This document shows, piece after piece, positions 1-8,989 of a DNA stretch of 10,484 bases. The stretch spans positions 1 to 10,484 of the forward strand of contig DLXW01000259.1 of assembly GCA_003448685.1 (NCBI GenBank), read 5' to 3'. Each line of letters begins with the position of its first letter. Positions within the stretch are counted from its first letter, which is position 1. The notes below the pieces were generated by a model. The model was given only the letters and a program-made list of their open reading frames with translations, was not told the DNA's origin and did no database searches. The position numbers and the translations under genes are program-made. This DNA is from Cyanothece sp. UBA12306 (GTDB lineage Bacteria; Cyanobacteriota; Cyanobacteriia; Cyanobacteriales; Microcystaceae).

Positions 1-71
1 GCTTTAATTTTTTCCCCATTACTTAAAGTGGCAAAATCAATGATACCTAAATCTACTCCTATTGAATTATT
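1..71 (-). pseudogene. tnpB: TnpB (IS200/IS605-type) fragment, truncated at its 5' side and running off the window
   Basis: Read from about position 71 down to 1 on the minus strand, the translation is YNNSIGVDLGIIDFATLSNG followed by EKIKA. This matches the conserved segment of TnpB/OrfB proteins that begins the RuvC-like nuclease domain, in which the Asp of the DLG motif is the first catalytic acidic residue. TnpB is the RNA-guided nuclease carried by IS200/IS605 and IS607 elements. The N-terminal part is missing: the same frame meets a stop at 99-101, and the TnpB-like sequence ends at about 71 against a palindromic hairpin (78-94). The C-terminal part, if present, lies left of the window. 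I therefore read it as an insertion-sequence remnant or an element interrupted at this point, next to the end of the rpoC2 operon. Only about 20 residues support the family call. Confidence 0.6.
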
Positions 72-74
72 ATA

Positions 75-106
75 AAGCCGTCGTAGAACGACGGGGTTTT
101 AAACCC
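75..106. repeat. GC-rich hairpin resembling an IS200/IS605-family end; possible weak bidirectional terminator
   Basis: A perfect 7-bp stem, CCGTCGT (78-84) and ACGACGG (88-94), encloses the 3-base loop AGA. On the plus strand it is followed by GGTTTT, and it overlaps a second palindrome, GGGTTTTAAACCC (94-106). Subterminal imperfect palindromes recognised as hairpins are typical of IS200/IS605 ends, and a TnpB fragment lies directly beside this one, so an IS-end origin is likely. Read on the minus strand the stem is followed by CTTTAT. It could therefore also help end transcripts leaving rpoC2, although the U-tract is poor. Confidence 0.45.
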
Positions 107-139
107 AATTTTCTGATAATAAGATACAAGGGGGAATTT

Positions 140-174
140 CCCCTATCCCCTATCCCCTATCCCCTATCCCCTGT
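140..174. repeat. Heptanucleotide tandem repeat (CCCCTAT)4 plus one variant CCCCTGT
   Basis: Four perfect CCCCTAT units (140-167) are followed by one variant, CCCCTGT (168-174). The array lies in the gap downstream of rpoC2, whose stop codon is at 211-213. Short tandem heptamer repeats of this kind are common in cyanobacterial intergenic DNA. On the minus strand, the sense strand of rpoC2, it reads as five GGGG tracts separated by ATA loops, so it could form a G-quadruplex in the transcript. A GGGGA/TCCCC inverted pair (131-135 with 139-143) overlaps the last G-tract and could compete with that fold. Confidence 0.9.
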
Positions 175-210
175 CTTCACTTTAACCTGCTTGTCACCCC
201 GTGAGATGTT

Positions 211-3200
211 TTACTCTTGCTCATCAGACCCATCAGATTCATAGGATCGATTCAAATCTCCCTCCGCATAGGCACGAGCAATATTGTCATCGAGAACCAT
301 ATTCTCATCCACCTCATCTAAATTAGAACCGAGCAATTTATTCTGAGTTTTAGTTTTTCGAGAAGAGGAACGTTCCGGTTCACGGTTATAACCGCTAGAA
401 CGATTTGACCGCTCTAATTCGATTTCTCCTTCAGCCATCGAAAGATCGTCAGAAGAGTGAAAACCGGTTCCTGCCGGAATCAAACGGCCAATAATCACAT
501 TCTCTTTGAGTCCACGCAACCAATCAGATTTACCTTCGATCGCCGCTTCTGTCAAGACCCTGGTGGTTTCTTGGAAGGAAGCTGCGCTAATAAAGGAATC
601 AGTATTCAAAGAAGCTTTGGTAATCCCTAGCAAAATTGGGGTATATCGGGCTGGAGCTCCTCCTGTAATGGCCATGGCTTCATTTACCTGTTCGATTTGC
701 CGTAACTCCACCAATTCTCCTGGTAACATGGTCGTATCACCCCCATCATCCACTCGGACTTTAGAGGTCATTTGACGCACGATTACTTCGATATGTTTAT
801 CAGAAATATCAATTCCCTGGGACTGATAAACTGTCTGAACCTGATCAACCAAAAACTTTTGTGCTGCTCGTAACCCTTTGAGAGCTGCTTCGTAAACCCC
901 CAAAATATCTACATAGTAATTGAAAAATACTTCCAAAATTTCATGGGGATTGGCCGGTCCATCGGTTAATGCTTCACCCACTTCTACATGAGTTCCATCA
1001 GATACCATGACATTCTGATTAGTCAAGATTGGATATTCGCTAATGGTTGCATCTTCCTCAATAACCTTGACATCTACCGTTTCATCTTCGGAATACTCCA
1101 CTTGAGTTACCCCAGGTTTCCGAGCTAAGATACAACCTTCTTTGGGTTTACGGGCTTCTAATAATTCTTCGATACGGGGTAAACCTTGGATAATATCCCC
1201 GGTTTTTGACCGCTCAAACACCAATAATACCAAGTTATCTCCTCGTTGCACCAAATCTCCATCATCAATGTGCAAGATTGCCCCTGGTGATACACGATAG
1301 GGACGAGCTTTGCGGAAAATAACTTCAAATTTCTCAGAATCAGCAATAGAATTAATCGCCACCACTCGTCCACTGAAATCCGATAATATACCGGGGGCTA
1401 ATACCCCTGATTCTACGACCAAATCATCGATAGCAACAGAAGGAGATTTATTAACCACAACAGCGGACTTATCTTCATCGCGGACTATCAAAATACGACG
1501 AATTGACTCAATACCTTCTTTGATGCCTCGGACTTCACCACCGACGGAGGATTGAATCTCAGTAGAAGCCACCACTGCTCCTGGGGAAATTTGTTGACCA
1601 CTTTTGACTAAAACATTGGTTTTGATTAGGCCTCCTTGGGGATCACTATCAAGATCGCGGCGTAGGACTAAAGATTCTAAAATCACTAACTGTAAGCGAC
1701 TTCCTTCTATTGAGGGATCATCTTTTAGCTCAATATCTGCTGTCAGATGCAAGCTATGTTCTGATTCTTCCATCTCAATTTCTAATACCAATTGGGTACT
1801 TAACAAATGAGTTCCTTCAACAGACTTAACCCGTTCTCCATCTTTATAAAACAGTCGTTGTACAGAACGTAATTCAATTTGCCGTCCCCCAGTGTCGTTG
1901 ATTGAAGCCTGTTTGGGAGTAACCGGAGAATCGGATATGATAAACTCTTCGACTGGACGCAGCAACAAACCAACGCCTTCGGTACTTTCAACCCATTCTG
2001 CTGATTGAAGCTTTTCAGTTACTACTCCTGGCAAAACTTCAGTTCCTGGGGGAATCAAGTCCCCATTCGCTATTTTATTGCCAGAAGAACCTTCTCCGGT
2101 ATCATCGAGATAAAATTCTCCAGGTTTAATCACAATTTCTCGGAGAATATCATTTTTGGCGATTACCTCAACTACTCCACCGATGGAGCAGAAAATATCT
2201 TTAACTACCTCACTTCCGGCCTCTACATATTGGCCATCTTCGACCAAGAGTAAAGAAATATCTTTATTAACTTCATGGGTTTCTTCTGGAATCCAGAGTA
2301 AAGATCCTCCTTGGGTTACTTCATAACCAGTCTTGCGACTACCTTTAGCGACTTCAATTCCCCCATACCGTAAGATTCCACCGGTTGAAGTTCGGTAGTT
2401 ATCATCAATTAATTCAGCAATAATGGCATGGTTTTGGACTTTAGTATCGGGAGCTGCCAATAATAAAAATTGCTGTCCTTCTTGAGTCTCAATTAAATAT
2501 TGTTCTCTACCTCCACTACTTTCCATCTTCACTTCGGCGTGATCTAACAAAACCGAAGCGGTAATAATCTCAATCTCTCGACTTTCTGATGAGCGACGAA
2601 CCACGCCCCCATGAATGCTAACTAATTTGGTTTCTGCTAAGACAGTCCCAGGCTCTACGGAATCGCCATTAGCTACTACCGGTTCAGCCCCTGGGGGCAA
2701 GTTATATACTTGTCCCGAAAGTACCCAAAGTAATCCTCCCCTTTGGGCAATGCGGGTTGTATTTCCCTGACGATCGGTTTTTTCTTCGGGAACTAATTGG
2801 GTAAATAACACTTCCCCGGCCAGATCGGAAGTTACATCTTTGGTTGCCCTTTCTGTAGATTTTTGTACCCGAGTATTGGTAACTTCAGCAAGTAGTTGAT
2901 CGGCTTCTACTTGTTGTCCTTGGCTAACAAAAAGGAAAGAACCTGGGGTGACAGAATAAGCAATGGGTTTACCTCCTCCTTCGGGAGTCCAGATTAAATC
3001 TCCGGCAATTTCCACTTGTTCGGCATCATCTCCATGACGCGTCCTTACTTTGCGGGTACTTAGTCCTTTGCCCCAAGAAATTTTACCTTGTCCTGGGGCT
3101 TTTTCTTGACGGGCAACTTCTCCGGTAAATACTCCCCCAGTGTGGAAAGTCCGCATGGTTAACTGGGTTCCTGGTTCTCCAATGGACTGAGCCGCAATAA

Positions 3201-4140
3201 TTCCCACGGCTTCCCCTAAATCAACCATGCGACCTACTGCTAAACTCCAACCATAGCAATGTTGACAGACGGATCTGGCGGCTTCACAGGTTAAAGGAGA
3301 TCGTACCTGCACTTGTTCAACCTTTTGAGAGATCAAGGTGGCTAATTCGAGGTCCATGCTTTGATTGCGTCGGGCTAACACCTGCCCATCGACTACCACA
3401 TCTTCGGCTAAGACTCGTCCGTAGAGACGATCTACGAGGGGGATTTTTACGCGATCGCCGTCTTTCATGGCACTGACGGTCAAACTTCGTTGAGTTCCAC
3501 AGTCTACTTCTCGGACAATAACGTCCTGGGAAACATCTACTAGTCGCCTTGTTAGATATCCTGAATCTGCTGTCCTTAGTGCAGTATCGACCAACCCTTT
3601 GCGGGCTCCATAGGATGAGATTACGTATTCTGTTACTGTTAAGCCTTCTCGGAAATTGGTTTTAATGGGTAAATCAATAATTTCTCCTTGGGGATCAGCC
3701 ATTAAACCGCGCATTCCTACTAATTGACGCACTTGGCTCATATTACCCCGAGCGCCAGAAAATGCCATCATGTAGACGGAGTTGAGGGGATCAGTCTCGC
3801 GAAAATTACGAATTACCTCATCTTTTAGTTCTTCTGAGGTACTATTCCAAGTATCAATTACCTTTTGGAACCGTTCTACTTCAGTAATTTCTCCCTTGGC
3901 GTAACGGGACTCTGTCAGACGAATTGATTGTTCGGCGCTATCAAGTAAACCCCGTTTTGTTGGTGGAATTGTTAAATCATCAATACTAATCGAAACTCCG
4001 GCTTTAGTTGCATAACGAAAGCCCAAATCTTTTAAATTATCTGCCATTTGGGAACTTCTGGCTGACCCATAATTGCGGTAAGCCCAAGCAATTAACTTTT
4101 TCAAACGACCTTTGTCAACGATGTAATTGTAGAATGTCAT
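211..4140 (-). CDS. rpoC2: DNA-directed RNA polymerase subunit β'' (C-terminal part of split β')
   Basis: This 1309-residue protein is the C-terminal portion of β', which cyanobacteria and plastids encode apart from RpoC1; together they make one β' in the core enzyme. Residues 1-210 hold the conserved N-terminal region. Cys214, Cys285, Cys292 and Cys295 have the spacing of the second β' zinc site. Residues 309-336 ([20 protein letters not shown], then MRTFHTGG) are the start of the trigger loop. About 337-975 is the large cyanobacterial insertion SI3, rich in β-strand and Gly turns as expected of repeated sandwich-barrel hybrid motifs. The trigger-loop region resumes near 978 ([20 protein letters not shown]), and the conserved C-terminal region runs to about 1227. 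A charged, low-complexity tail (about 1230-1309) ends the protein. The [20 protein letters not shown] start fits the family. No Shine-Dalgarno is visible because a tandem repeat abuts the ATG. Length is normal for cyanobacteria. Confidence 0.98.
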   Translation of the reverse strand: MTFYNYIVDKGRLKKLIAWAYRNYGSARSSQMADNLKDLGFRYATKAGVSISIDDLTIPPTKRGLLDSAEQSIRLTESRYAKGEITEVERFQKVIDTWNSTSEELKDEVIRNFRETDPLNSVYMMAFSGARGNMSQVRQLVGMRGLMADPQGEIIDLPIKTNFREGLTVTEYVISSYGARKGLVDTALRTADSGYLTRRLVDVSQDVIVREVDCGTQRSLTVSAMKDGDRVKIPLVDRLYGRVLAEDVVVDGQVLARRNQSMDLELATLISQKVEQVQVRSPLTCEAARSVCQHCYGWSLAVGRMVDLGEAVGIIAAQSIGEPGTQLTMRTFHTGGVFTGEVARQEKAPGQGKISWGKGLSTRKVRTRHGDDAEQVEIAGDLIWTPEGGGKPIAYSVTPGSFLFVSQGQQVEADQLLAEVTNTRVQKSTERATKDVTSDLAGEVLFTQLVPEEKTDRQGNTTRIAQRGGLLWVLSGQVYNLPPGAEPVVANGDSVEPGTVLAETKLVSIHGGVVRRSSESREIEIITASVLLDHAEVKMESSGGREQYLIETQEGQQFLLLAAPDTKVQNHAIIAELIDDNYRTSTGGILRYGGIEVAKGSRKTGYEVTQGGSLLWIPEETHEVNKDISLLLVEDGQYVEAGSEVVKDIFCSIGGVVEVIAKNDILREIVIKPGEFYLDDTGEGSSGNKIANGDLIPPGTEVLPGVVTEKLQSAEWVESTEGVGLLLRPVEEFIISDSPVTPKQASINDTGGRQIELRSVQRLFYKDGERVKSVEGTHLLSTQLVLEIEMEESEHSLHLTADIELKDDPSIEGSRLQLVILESLVLRRDLDSDPQGGLIKTNVLVKSGQQISPGAVVASTEIQSSVGGEVRGIKEGIESIRRILIVRDEDKSAVVVNKSPSVAIDDLVVESGVLAPGILSDFSGRVVAINSIADSEKFEVIFRKARPYRVSPGAILHIDDGDLVQRGDNLVLLVFERSKTGDIIQGLPRIEELLEARKPKEGCILARKPGVTQVEYSEDETVDVKVIEEDATISEYPILTNQNVMVSDGTHVEVGEALTDGPANPHEILEVFFNYYVDILGVYEAALKGLRAAQKFLVDQVQTVYQSQGIDISDKHIEVIVRQMTSKVRVDDGGDTTMLPGELVELRQIEQVNEAMAITGGAPARYTPILLGITKASLNTDSFISAASFQETTRVLTEAAIEGKSDWLRGLKENVIIGRLIPAGTGFHSSDDLSMAEGEIELERSNRSSGYNREPERSSSRKTKTQNKLLGSNLDEVDENMVLDDNIARAYAEGDLNRSYESDGSDEQE
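3451..3458. repeat. HIP1 octamer GCGATCGC inside rpoC2
   Basis: A perfect match to the highly iterated palindrome HIP1, which is over-represented in many cyanobacterial genomes. It lies within rpoC2 coding sequence and supports a cyanobacterial origin. Confidence 0.85.
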
Positions 4141-4143
4141 TGC

Positions 4144-4209
4144 AGTTAATAGTTGATAGTTAATAGTTGATAGTTAATAGTTGATAGTTAATAGTTGATA
4201 GTTAATAGT
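4144..4209. repeat. 14-bp tandem repeat, about 4.7 copies, directly upstream of rpoC2
   Basis: The unit AGTTAATAGTTGAT is repeated perfectly four times (4144-4157, 4158-4171, 4172-4185, 4186-4199), followed by ten bases of a fifth copy. Each unit is two related 7-mers (AGTTAAT and AGTTGAT). The array ends three bases before the rpoC2 start codon, so it occupies the ribosome-binding region and leaves no Shine-Dalgarno sequence. It lies in the rpoB-rpoC2 gap, where rpoC1 is normally found. Confidence 0.95.
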
Positions 4210-4253
4210 GATGTTTACATTAGGCAATAATCTTGGGGCTATTCACCTTCAAC

Positions 4254-4288
4254 AACTACTAACTATTCACTATTAGCTATTCACTAAT
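4254..4288. repeat. Degenerate heptamer array in inverse orientation, abutting the rpoB stop
   Basis: Five degenerate heptamers follow one another: AACTACT, AACTATT, CACTATT, AGCTATT and CACTAAT. They are related to the reverse complement of the array at 4144-4209 (ATCAACTATTAACT). The best exact pairing is TAATAGTGA (4203-4211) with TCACTATTA (4267-4275). The two arrays thus flank a 44-bp core (4210-4253) as an imperfect inverted repeat, which could fold into a hairpin in an rpoB-rpoC2 transcript. The last base of this array is the first base of the rpoB stop codon complement (4288-4290). Confidence 0.75.
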
Positions 4289-7200
4289 TACACTTCTTCT
4301 TCTTCAAGATCCTCACTGGTTAAGGATTCATAAGTAGGACGACTAGGAGTTCGACGTTGGGTATCGATCATCAAATCTACCTCCACATCGCGGCTAGTTC
4401 CATCGTCGGTAGATTCTACTTTATGAACGGCAATATCTAAACCCAAAGATTGTAACTCGCGCATTAGCACTTTAAAGGATTCAGGGGTTCCAGGTTGGGG
4501 AATTGGCTTACCTTTGACGATCGCATTGAGGGCTTCATTGCGTCCTTGCATATCGTCAGATTTCACTGTTAATAATTCCTGGAGGGTATAAGCTGCCCCA
4601 TAGGCTTCTAAGGCCCATACTTCCATTTCCCCAAAGCGTTGACCACCTTGTTGGGCTTTCCCACCCAAGGGCTGTTGAGTTACCAAGGAATAAGGACCTG
4701 TTGAACGGGCATGAATCTTATCATCCACGAGGTGAACCAGCTTCAACATATAAGCTTGACCTACGGTTACTGGCCGATCAAAGGCTTCTCCTGTACGGCC
4801 ATCAAACACTCGAATTTTTCCTGGGTTTTCTTTTTGGTAAATCCAGCTTTTCTTACGTTTGCGACTGGCTGTCTCTAATAGGCCATGAACGGTCTTACGG
4901 GAGGCTTCTTCCCCATACATTTCATCGAAGGGGGTAATTTTAAAGCGCACTCCCAAATTCTCACCGGCCCAACCTAATAAACATTCAAATACCTGGCCTA
5001 CATTCATCCGTGAGGGAACTCCCAAGGGGTTTAAAACGATATCCACGGGGCGGCCATCGGGTAGATAGGGCATATCTTCAATGGGCAAAATACGCGAAAT
5101 AATTCCTTTATTTCCGTGGCGACCCGCCATTTTGTCCCCTACCTGGATCTTGCGTTTTTGGGCGACATAAACTCGCACTACCATATTAGCCCCAGGGGGT
5201 AATTCATCTCCTTGTTCTCGGGTGAAGACCCGTACATCGACGACGCGGCCTTTTTCTCCATTGGGAACCCGTAGGGAATTATCCCGCACATCTCGGGCTT
5301 TTTCGCCAAAAATTGCTCTTAACAGTTTTTCTTCAGGAGGTTGATCCGATTCTCCTTTGGGTGTGACTTTCCCCACTAGGATGTCTCCTGCTTCAGTCCA
5401 AGCACCAACGCGGATAATTCCCTGTTCATCTAGGTTTCTCAGGGAATCTTCCCCGACGTTGGGAATTTCTCGGGTAATTTCTTCTGGTCCCAATTTAGTC
5501 TGACGGGCTTCTATTTCGTATTTTTCGACGTGAATACTGGTATAAACATCGTCGTATACCAGTCGTTCACTAATGAGGATGGCATCTTCGTAGTTGTATC
5601 CTTCCCAGGGCATATAGGCTACTAAAATATTCTGCCCTAGAGCTAACTCACCGCCTTCGGTGGCTGAACCATCAGCCAATACTTGGCCTGGAACTACGTC
5701 TTCATGCACGTCTACTAAGGGCCGTTGATTCAAACAGGTATCTTGATTAGACCGTTGATATTTCTGTAACAAATAGATAATCTCCTTACCCAATTTGTCA
5801 TGGCCTTCTGGCCCTGTCACCTGAACTCGAATTTCTGAGGCATCAACATAGGTAACGATGCCGAAAGTCCGGCTTACGATAACCATTCCTGAATCTCTGG
5901 CGGCCTGAGCTTCTAGTCCGGTTCCTACTAAAGGCCGTTCTGGTCTCAACAAGGGGACTGCTTGACGCTGCATATTGGAACCCATTAAGGCTCGGTTAGC
6001 ATCATCATGCTCTAAAAAGGGAATCATGGAGGTAGCGACCGAAACAATCTGAACCGGAGATACGGCTACATAATCTACCTGTTGGGGGCTGGTGGTGGAG
6101 AATTCTTGACGATAACGGATGGGTACCAGGTCGCCTAAAATATTTCCTTCTTCATCTGTTCCGGCATCCCCAGGACAAACCCTTAGATCGTCTTCTTCGT
6201 CTGCTGTTAGATAAACTGGGTCTAAATCCCGTCTTACTCGTCCATTTTCTGCTTTATAGTAGGGCGTTTCAATAAAGCCATACTGATTAACCCGAGCATA
6301 GGTAGCTAAAGAGCCGATTAAACCTGCATTTGGACCTTCAGGAGTTTCTACTGGACAAATTCGTCCGTGGTGGGACGGATGGATATCTCGCACGGCAAAC
6401 CCTGCCCGTTCTCGGGTTAATCCTCCTGGTCCTAGGGCGGAGATCCTCCGTTTATGGGTCAATTCTGCTAAAGGATTGGTTTGATCCATAAATTGGGATA
6501 GCTGGGATGAGCCAAAAAATTCTTTAATAGCGGCTACTAAAGGTTTAGGATTGACTAGGGAAGCGGGGGTTAAGCCATCGGATTCGCTAACTGTCATTCT
6601 TTCGCGGATAATCCGTTCTAGGCGATTGAGTCCTACTCTGACTTGATTTTGCAGTAGTTCTCCTACCGAACGTACTCGACGATTACCTAAATGGTCGATA
6701 TCGTCCGTACTTCCAATATCAAACTCTAAACTAATCAAATAATCAATTGCTGACATAATATCAGCTTGTCGTAACACCCGAATGGTGTCGGGGGCATTGA
6801 GACGGAGTTTTTTATTGAGCTTATAACGACCAACGCGGCCTAAATCATAGCGTTTGCTATCAAAAAAGCGCGAATCGAGCAGTTGTTGTCCTCCGCTTAC
6901 CGTCGGGGGCTCCCCTGGGCGCAATTTGCGGTACAATTCGAGCAGGGCATCTTCTTCGGTGGGGTTACCTTCTTTGTCTAGGGTTCGTTGATAAAAGTCT
7001 GGGTGACGCAGTCCATCAAGAATCTCCGCATCACTGAGCCCGATGGCTTTTAATAATACTTGAGCCGATAGTTTGCGGGTTTTATCAATCCGTACCCAAA
7101 CTAAACCATTTTTATCTGTTTCAAATTTTAACCAAGCTCCTCGATTCGGAATCAAAGAAGCAGAGTAGGTTCTTCTGCCATTTTTATCAATTTCTGCTTT

Positions 7201-7599
7201 ATAGTATACCCCTGGAGAACGGACAATTTGGTTAACAATAACCCGTTCTGCTCCATTAATAATAAAGGTTCCCCTTTCTGTCATTAAGGGCAGATCCCCA
7301 ATAAAGACTTCTTGTTCTTTAATTTCCCCTGTTTCTTTATTAATCAACCGGGTGGGAACGTACATCTGCACCGAATAGCTACTATCGCGCCGTTTAGCTT
7401 CATCTACATCATATTTTGGTTGTTTTAATTTATAGTTTTCTCCTAAGAAATGGAGTTCTAATTTACCTGTATAATCGCTAATGGGGGAGAAGCTATCAAG
7501 TTCTTCGATCAGTCCTTCTTCTAGGAACCAACGAAAACTCGACCTTTGAATTTCGATCAGGTCGGGGAGCAGATTGTAGTTATAGGTTAGATTAGTCAT
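4288..7599 (-). CDS. rpoB: DNA-directed RNA polymerase subunit β
   Basis: This 1103-residue β subunit of core RNA polymerase has the length usual for cyanobacteria. It opens with the β N-terminal region ([20 protein letters not shown], 11-30). The conserved [19 protein letters not shown] lies at 115-133. The rifampicin-pocket cluster is at 362-393 and includes Asp372, His382 and Ser387, the counterparts of E. coli D516, H526 and S531, with residues typical of sensitive enzymes. [10 protein letters not shown] is at 669-678 and [12 protein letters not shown], near the active centre, at 821-832. The C-terminal clamp segment runs from about 961 to 1016 ([20 protein letters not shown] onward). The short acidic C-terminus ends DLEEEEV. 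The ATG start gives the standard N-terminus, but no clear Shine-Dalgarno precedes it. It follows tatD by 40 bp and so is probably cotranscribed with it. The next gene downstream is rpoC2 rather than the expected rpoC1. Confidence 0.99.
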   Translation of the reverse strand: MTNLTYNYNLLPDLIEIQRSSFRWFLEEGLIEELDSFSPISDYTGKLELHFLGENYKLKQPKYDVDEAKRRDSSYSVQMYVPTRLINKETGEIKEQEVFIGDLPLMTERGTFIINGAERVIVNQIVRSPGVYYKAEIDKNGRRTYSASLIPNRGAWLKFETDKNGLVWVRIDKTRKLSAQVLLKAIGLSDAEILDGLRHPDFYQRTLDKEGNPTEEDALLELYRKLRPGEPPTVSGGQQLLDSRFFDSKRYDLGRVGRYKLNKKLRLNAPDTIRVLRQADIMSAIDYLISLEFDIGSTDDIDHLGNRRVRSVGELLQNQVRVGLNRLERIIRERMTVSESDGLTPASLVNPKPLVAAIKEFFGSSQLSQFMDQTNPLAELTHKRRISALGPGGLTRERAGFAVRDIHPSHHGRICPVETPEGPNAGLIGSLATYARVNQYGFIETPYYKAENGRVRRDLDPVYLTADEEDDLRVCPGDAGTDEEGNILGDLVPIRYRQEFSTTSPQQVDYVAVSPVQIVSVATSMIPFLEHDDANRALMGSNMQRQAVPLLRPERPLVGTGLEAQAARDSGMVIVSRTFGIVTYVDASEIRVQVTGPEGHDKLGKEIIYLLQKYQRSNQDTCLNQRPLVDVHEDVVPGQVLADGSATEGGELALGQNILVAYMPWEGYNYEDAILISERLVYDDVYTSIHVEKYEIEARQTKLGPEEITREIPNVGEDSLRNLDEQGIIRVGAWTEAGDILVGKVTPKGESDQPPEEKLLRAIFGEKARDVRDNSLRVPNGEKGRVVDVRVFTREQGDELPPGANMVVRVYVAQKRKIQVGDKMAGRHGNKGIISRILPIEDMPYLPDGRPVDIVLNPLGVPSRMNVGQVFECLLGWAGENLGVRFKITPFDEMYGEEASRKTVHGLLETASRKRKKSWIYQKENPGKIRVFDGRTGEAFDRPVTVGQAYMLKLVHLVDDKIHARSTGPYSLVTQQPLGGKAQQGGQRFGEMEVWALEAYGAAYTLQELLTVKSDDMQGRNEALNAIVKGKPIPQPGTPESFKVLMRELQSLGLDIAVHKVESTDDGTSRDVEVDLMIDTQRRTPSRPTYESLTSEDLEEEEV

Positions 7600-7639
7600 T
7601 AGGGGTAAATCTATCTATTATTTATTTGGGTATCCGTTA

Positions 7640-8425
7640 TCAGTTTTGGATTGATAATTGGAACAGTTGGCAGGCGTTTTCTGTAGTTTGTTGGGCTAAG
7701 GTTTCTAAGGACACTCCGCGCCATTGGGCAAGAAATTCGGCGACATGACGTACATAGGCTGGTTCATTCCGTTTACCTCGTTTGGGAACTGGGGCTAAAA
7801 AGGGACAATCTGTTTCGATGAGGAGGCGATCGCTTGGTACCATTAAGGCACTTTCTCGAATTTGATGGGCATTTTTGAAGGTGACAATTCCACTAAAGCT
7901 GATATAGAATCCCAAATCTAAGAACCATTGGGTTTCTTCGGGATTTCCTGCCCAACAGTGCATGACTCCTTTGATCATCCCTTGGTTTTGTCTAAATGAT
8001 TCTAAAATATCTCTTAAACTGTCTGCTGCCTCGCGACAGTGGATGATCACTGGTTTATCAAGTCGATGGGCAATAGCCAGTTGAGCTTCTAAAACTTGTT
8101 TTTGCCATTCTTGGTTATCTGCCTTATAAAAGTCTAGTCCCATTTCTCCAATGGCGACTACTCTCGAGTCTGATTGGGCATAGGCTAGAATTTCTTCGGC
8201 AGTGGTGGCAGTCCATTTATCGGCATCTAGGGGATGTAATCCCACTGCGAAGGAAAGTTCCTTAAAGCGATTAGCTAAAGCCTGTATGCTGGGGAATTCC
8301 CCAGGTTCGACGCACGAATGCACAAGATGGACAACATCTGATTGTTGCCAATGGGTTTGCAGTAATTCGAGATCGGTTTCAAAAACGTCGAAGTTGATGT
8401 GAACGTGGGTATCAATTAATTGCAT
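7640..8425 (-). CDS. tatD: TatD family metal-dependent hydrolase / DNase
   Basis: The product is a 261-residue TatD-family TIM-barrel hydrolase of the amidohydrolase superfamily, probably cytoplasmic. Family members are divalent-metal nucleases or deoxyribonucleases. The metal-ligand motifs are all visible: THVH (His7, His9), GEMGLDFY (Glu94), IIHCRE (His129), MHCWAG (His156) and ETDCPF (Asp206). The length fits the family. I chose the ATG at 8423-8425, giving MQLIDTHVH, because cyanobacterial homologues typically begin this way. A GTG three codons upstream (8432-8434) would add MRQ. A GAGG lies between the two, only three bases before the ATG, so the choice is not fully settled. It sits between rpsT and rpoB, with a 40-bp gap to rpoB, the same position as in other cyanobacteria. 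No functional link to RNA polymerase is shown by the sequence. Confidence 0.93.
   Translation of the reverse strand: MQLIDTHVHINFDVFETDLELLQTHWQQSDVVHLVHSCVEPGEFPSIQALANRFKELSFAVGLHPLDADKWTATTAEEILAYAQSDSRVVAIGEMGLDFYKADNQEWQKQVLEAQLAIAHRLDKPVIIHCREAADSLRDILESFRQNQGMIKGVMHCWAGNPEETQWFLDLGFYISFSGIVTFKNAHQIRESALMVPSDRLLIETDCPFLAPVPKRGKRNEPAYVRHVAEFLAQWRGVSLETLAQQTTENACQLFQLSIQN
7826..7833. repeat. HIP1 octamer GCGATCGC inside tatD
   Basis: The second perfect HIP1 palindrome in the window, within tatD coding sequence. Two in about 10.5 kb is more than the roughly 0.16 expected from equal base composition. It is still sparse compared with HIP1-rich cyanobacteria. Confidence 0.85.
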
Positions 8426-8506
8426 CTGCCTCACATCGGGCTGATTTTACAGCTAGGTTACTTAGGGCGATCTTCTAATCTTAATTTTTAATTTAGATAG
8501 ACTAGA

Positions 8507-8565
8507 GGATTAAGACTTAAATCTTATCCTAACCCATTGTCATTTCTAGAAGATGCTCTATCTTC
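8507..8565. other. rpsT-tatD intergenic region with two small inverted repeats
   Basis: The 158-bp gap between rpsT and tatD has no ORF I can support. It holds a 6-bp perfect hairpin, GAAGAT (8549-8554) with ATCTTC (8560-8565), and an imperfect one, GGATTAAGA (8507-8515) with TCTTATCC (8522-8529), which carries one bulged base. Neither is followed by a T-run on the minus strand, so they are not clear intrinsic terminators. They could be RNA-processing or attenuating structures between rpsT and the tatD-rpoB genes. I found no convincing -35/-10 pair here. Read-through from the rpsT promoter is therefore plausible. Confidence 0.35.
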
Positions 8566-8583
8566 AAAAGTAAGCAACAAAGT

Positions 8584-8877
8584 TTATGAAGCAGTGGCTA
8601 CTTGTTTGAGGACTTTGGCTAGGCGGGCTTTTTTGCGCGCTCCATTGTTTCGATGGAGAACTCGCCGTTTTACTGCCTTGTCAATTTTACTATAAGCTGC
8701 TGAGAGACATTGTTCAGCCTCTTTGAGTTTGTCTGGGTTTGGATTGGCTCCATATTCTTCAACAGCTTGAAAGTATTTCTTGATTAAGGTTCTTAATGCC
8801 GACTTGTAAGATTTGTTACGTAGTCGGTTGCGTTCAGCGATAGCAATGCGTTTCAGTGCAGACTTCGAATTGGCCAC
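8584..8877 (-). CDS. rpsT: 30S ribosomal protein S20
   Basis: This 97-residue, strongly basic protein is ribosomal protein S20, which binds 16S rRNA in the small subunit. It shows the family N-terminus [20 protein letters not shown], then Lys/Arg-rich helices and the conserved segment [20 protein letters not shown] (73-92). Length is usual for cyanobacterial S20. The start codon is GTG, at 8875-8877. It is supported by the exact family N-terminus and by AGGA (8885-8888) seven bases upstream, the clearest Shine-Dalgarno in the window. In E. coli, S20 also uses a non-ATG start (UUG) and represses its own translation, so the GTG could reflect similar control, but that is inference. It has its own well-formed promoter and lies upstream of tatD-rpoB-rpoC2. 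Confidence 0.97.
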   Translation of the reverse strand: MANSKSALKRIAIAERNRLRNKSYKSALRTLIKKYFQAVEEYGANPNPDKLKEAEQCLSAAYSKIDKAVKRRVLHRNNGARKKARLAKVLKQVATAS

Positions 8878-8884
8878 AGTCGTT

Positions 8885-8888
8885 TCCT
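8885..8888 (-). promoter_or_regulatory. Shine-Dalgarno AGGA for rpsT
   Basis: AGGA on the minus strand lies seven bases before the GTG of rpsT. It decides the choice of this non-ATG start and stands out because rpoB, rpoC2 and ftsZ in this window show no comparable ribosome-binding site. Confidence 0.7.
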
Positions 8889-8937
8889 ATTAAGGGGTTA
8901 CTTAAGTGAACGATGGTAAATTTAGATCGGGTAGACT

Positions 8938-8967
8938 ATCATAACAGTTTTCAGTGGCAGATGACAA
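8938..8967 (-). promoter_or_regulatory. Sigma-70-type promoter for rpsT (and possibly the downstream genes)
   Basis: On the minus strand a -35 box TTGTCA (8962-8967) and a -10 box TATGAT (8938-8943) are separated by 18 bases. Each matches the consensus at five of six positions. The -10 is preceded by TGT, forming an extended -10 (TGnTATGAT). Transcription would start near 8931, giving a 5' untranslated region of about 54 bases before the rpsT GTG. It is the best promoter I can see in the window and could serve rpsT-tatD-rpoB-rpoC2. Confidence 0.7.
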
Positions 8968-8972
8968 GTTTA

Positions 8973-8989
8973 TAGTAGTTCTTCTACTA
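8973..8989. terminator. Small hairpin after ftsZ, possible weak terminator
   Basis: TAGTAG (8973-8978) and CTACTA (8984-8989) pair perfectly around a five-base loop, about 30 bases after the ftsZ stop codon. The stem is AT-rich and is followed by TAAAC rather than a U-run on the minus strand, so termination would be inefficient. It also lies just upstream of the rpsT -35 box, where it could instead be an operator. Confidence 0.3.

Noticed and set aside
140..209. CRISPR array considered for the short repeats beside rpoC2 and between rpoB and rpoC2
   Set aside because: The units are 7 or 14 bp in direct tandem with no unique spacers and no cas genes nearby, so they are simple tandem repeats.
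62..244. Small plus-strand ORF (60 residues, MNYYKAVVERRGFKP...) across the region left of rpoC2
   Set aside because: It reads through the IS-like hairpin and the CCCCTAT repeat, giving a repetitive Pro/Leu/Ser segment, and then overlaps the 3' end of rpoC2. Such peptides are a by-product of the hairpin sequence and not a supported gene.
337..3150. Large domain between the two parts of the RpoC2 trigger-loop region, first considered as an intein or foreign insertion
   Set aside because: It is the SI3 insertion known in cyanobacterial RpoC2, has no intein splice-junction motifs, and the overall protein length is normal.
8426..8583. A dedicated promoter for tatD-rpoB in the rpsT-tatD gap
   Set aside because: TAAGAT, TATCTA and TAAAAT hexamers occur, but none has an acceptable -35 at 16-18 bases, and the region is AT-rich enough to produce them by chance.
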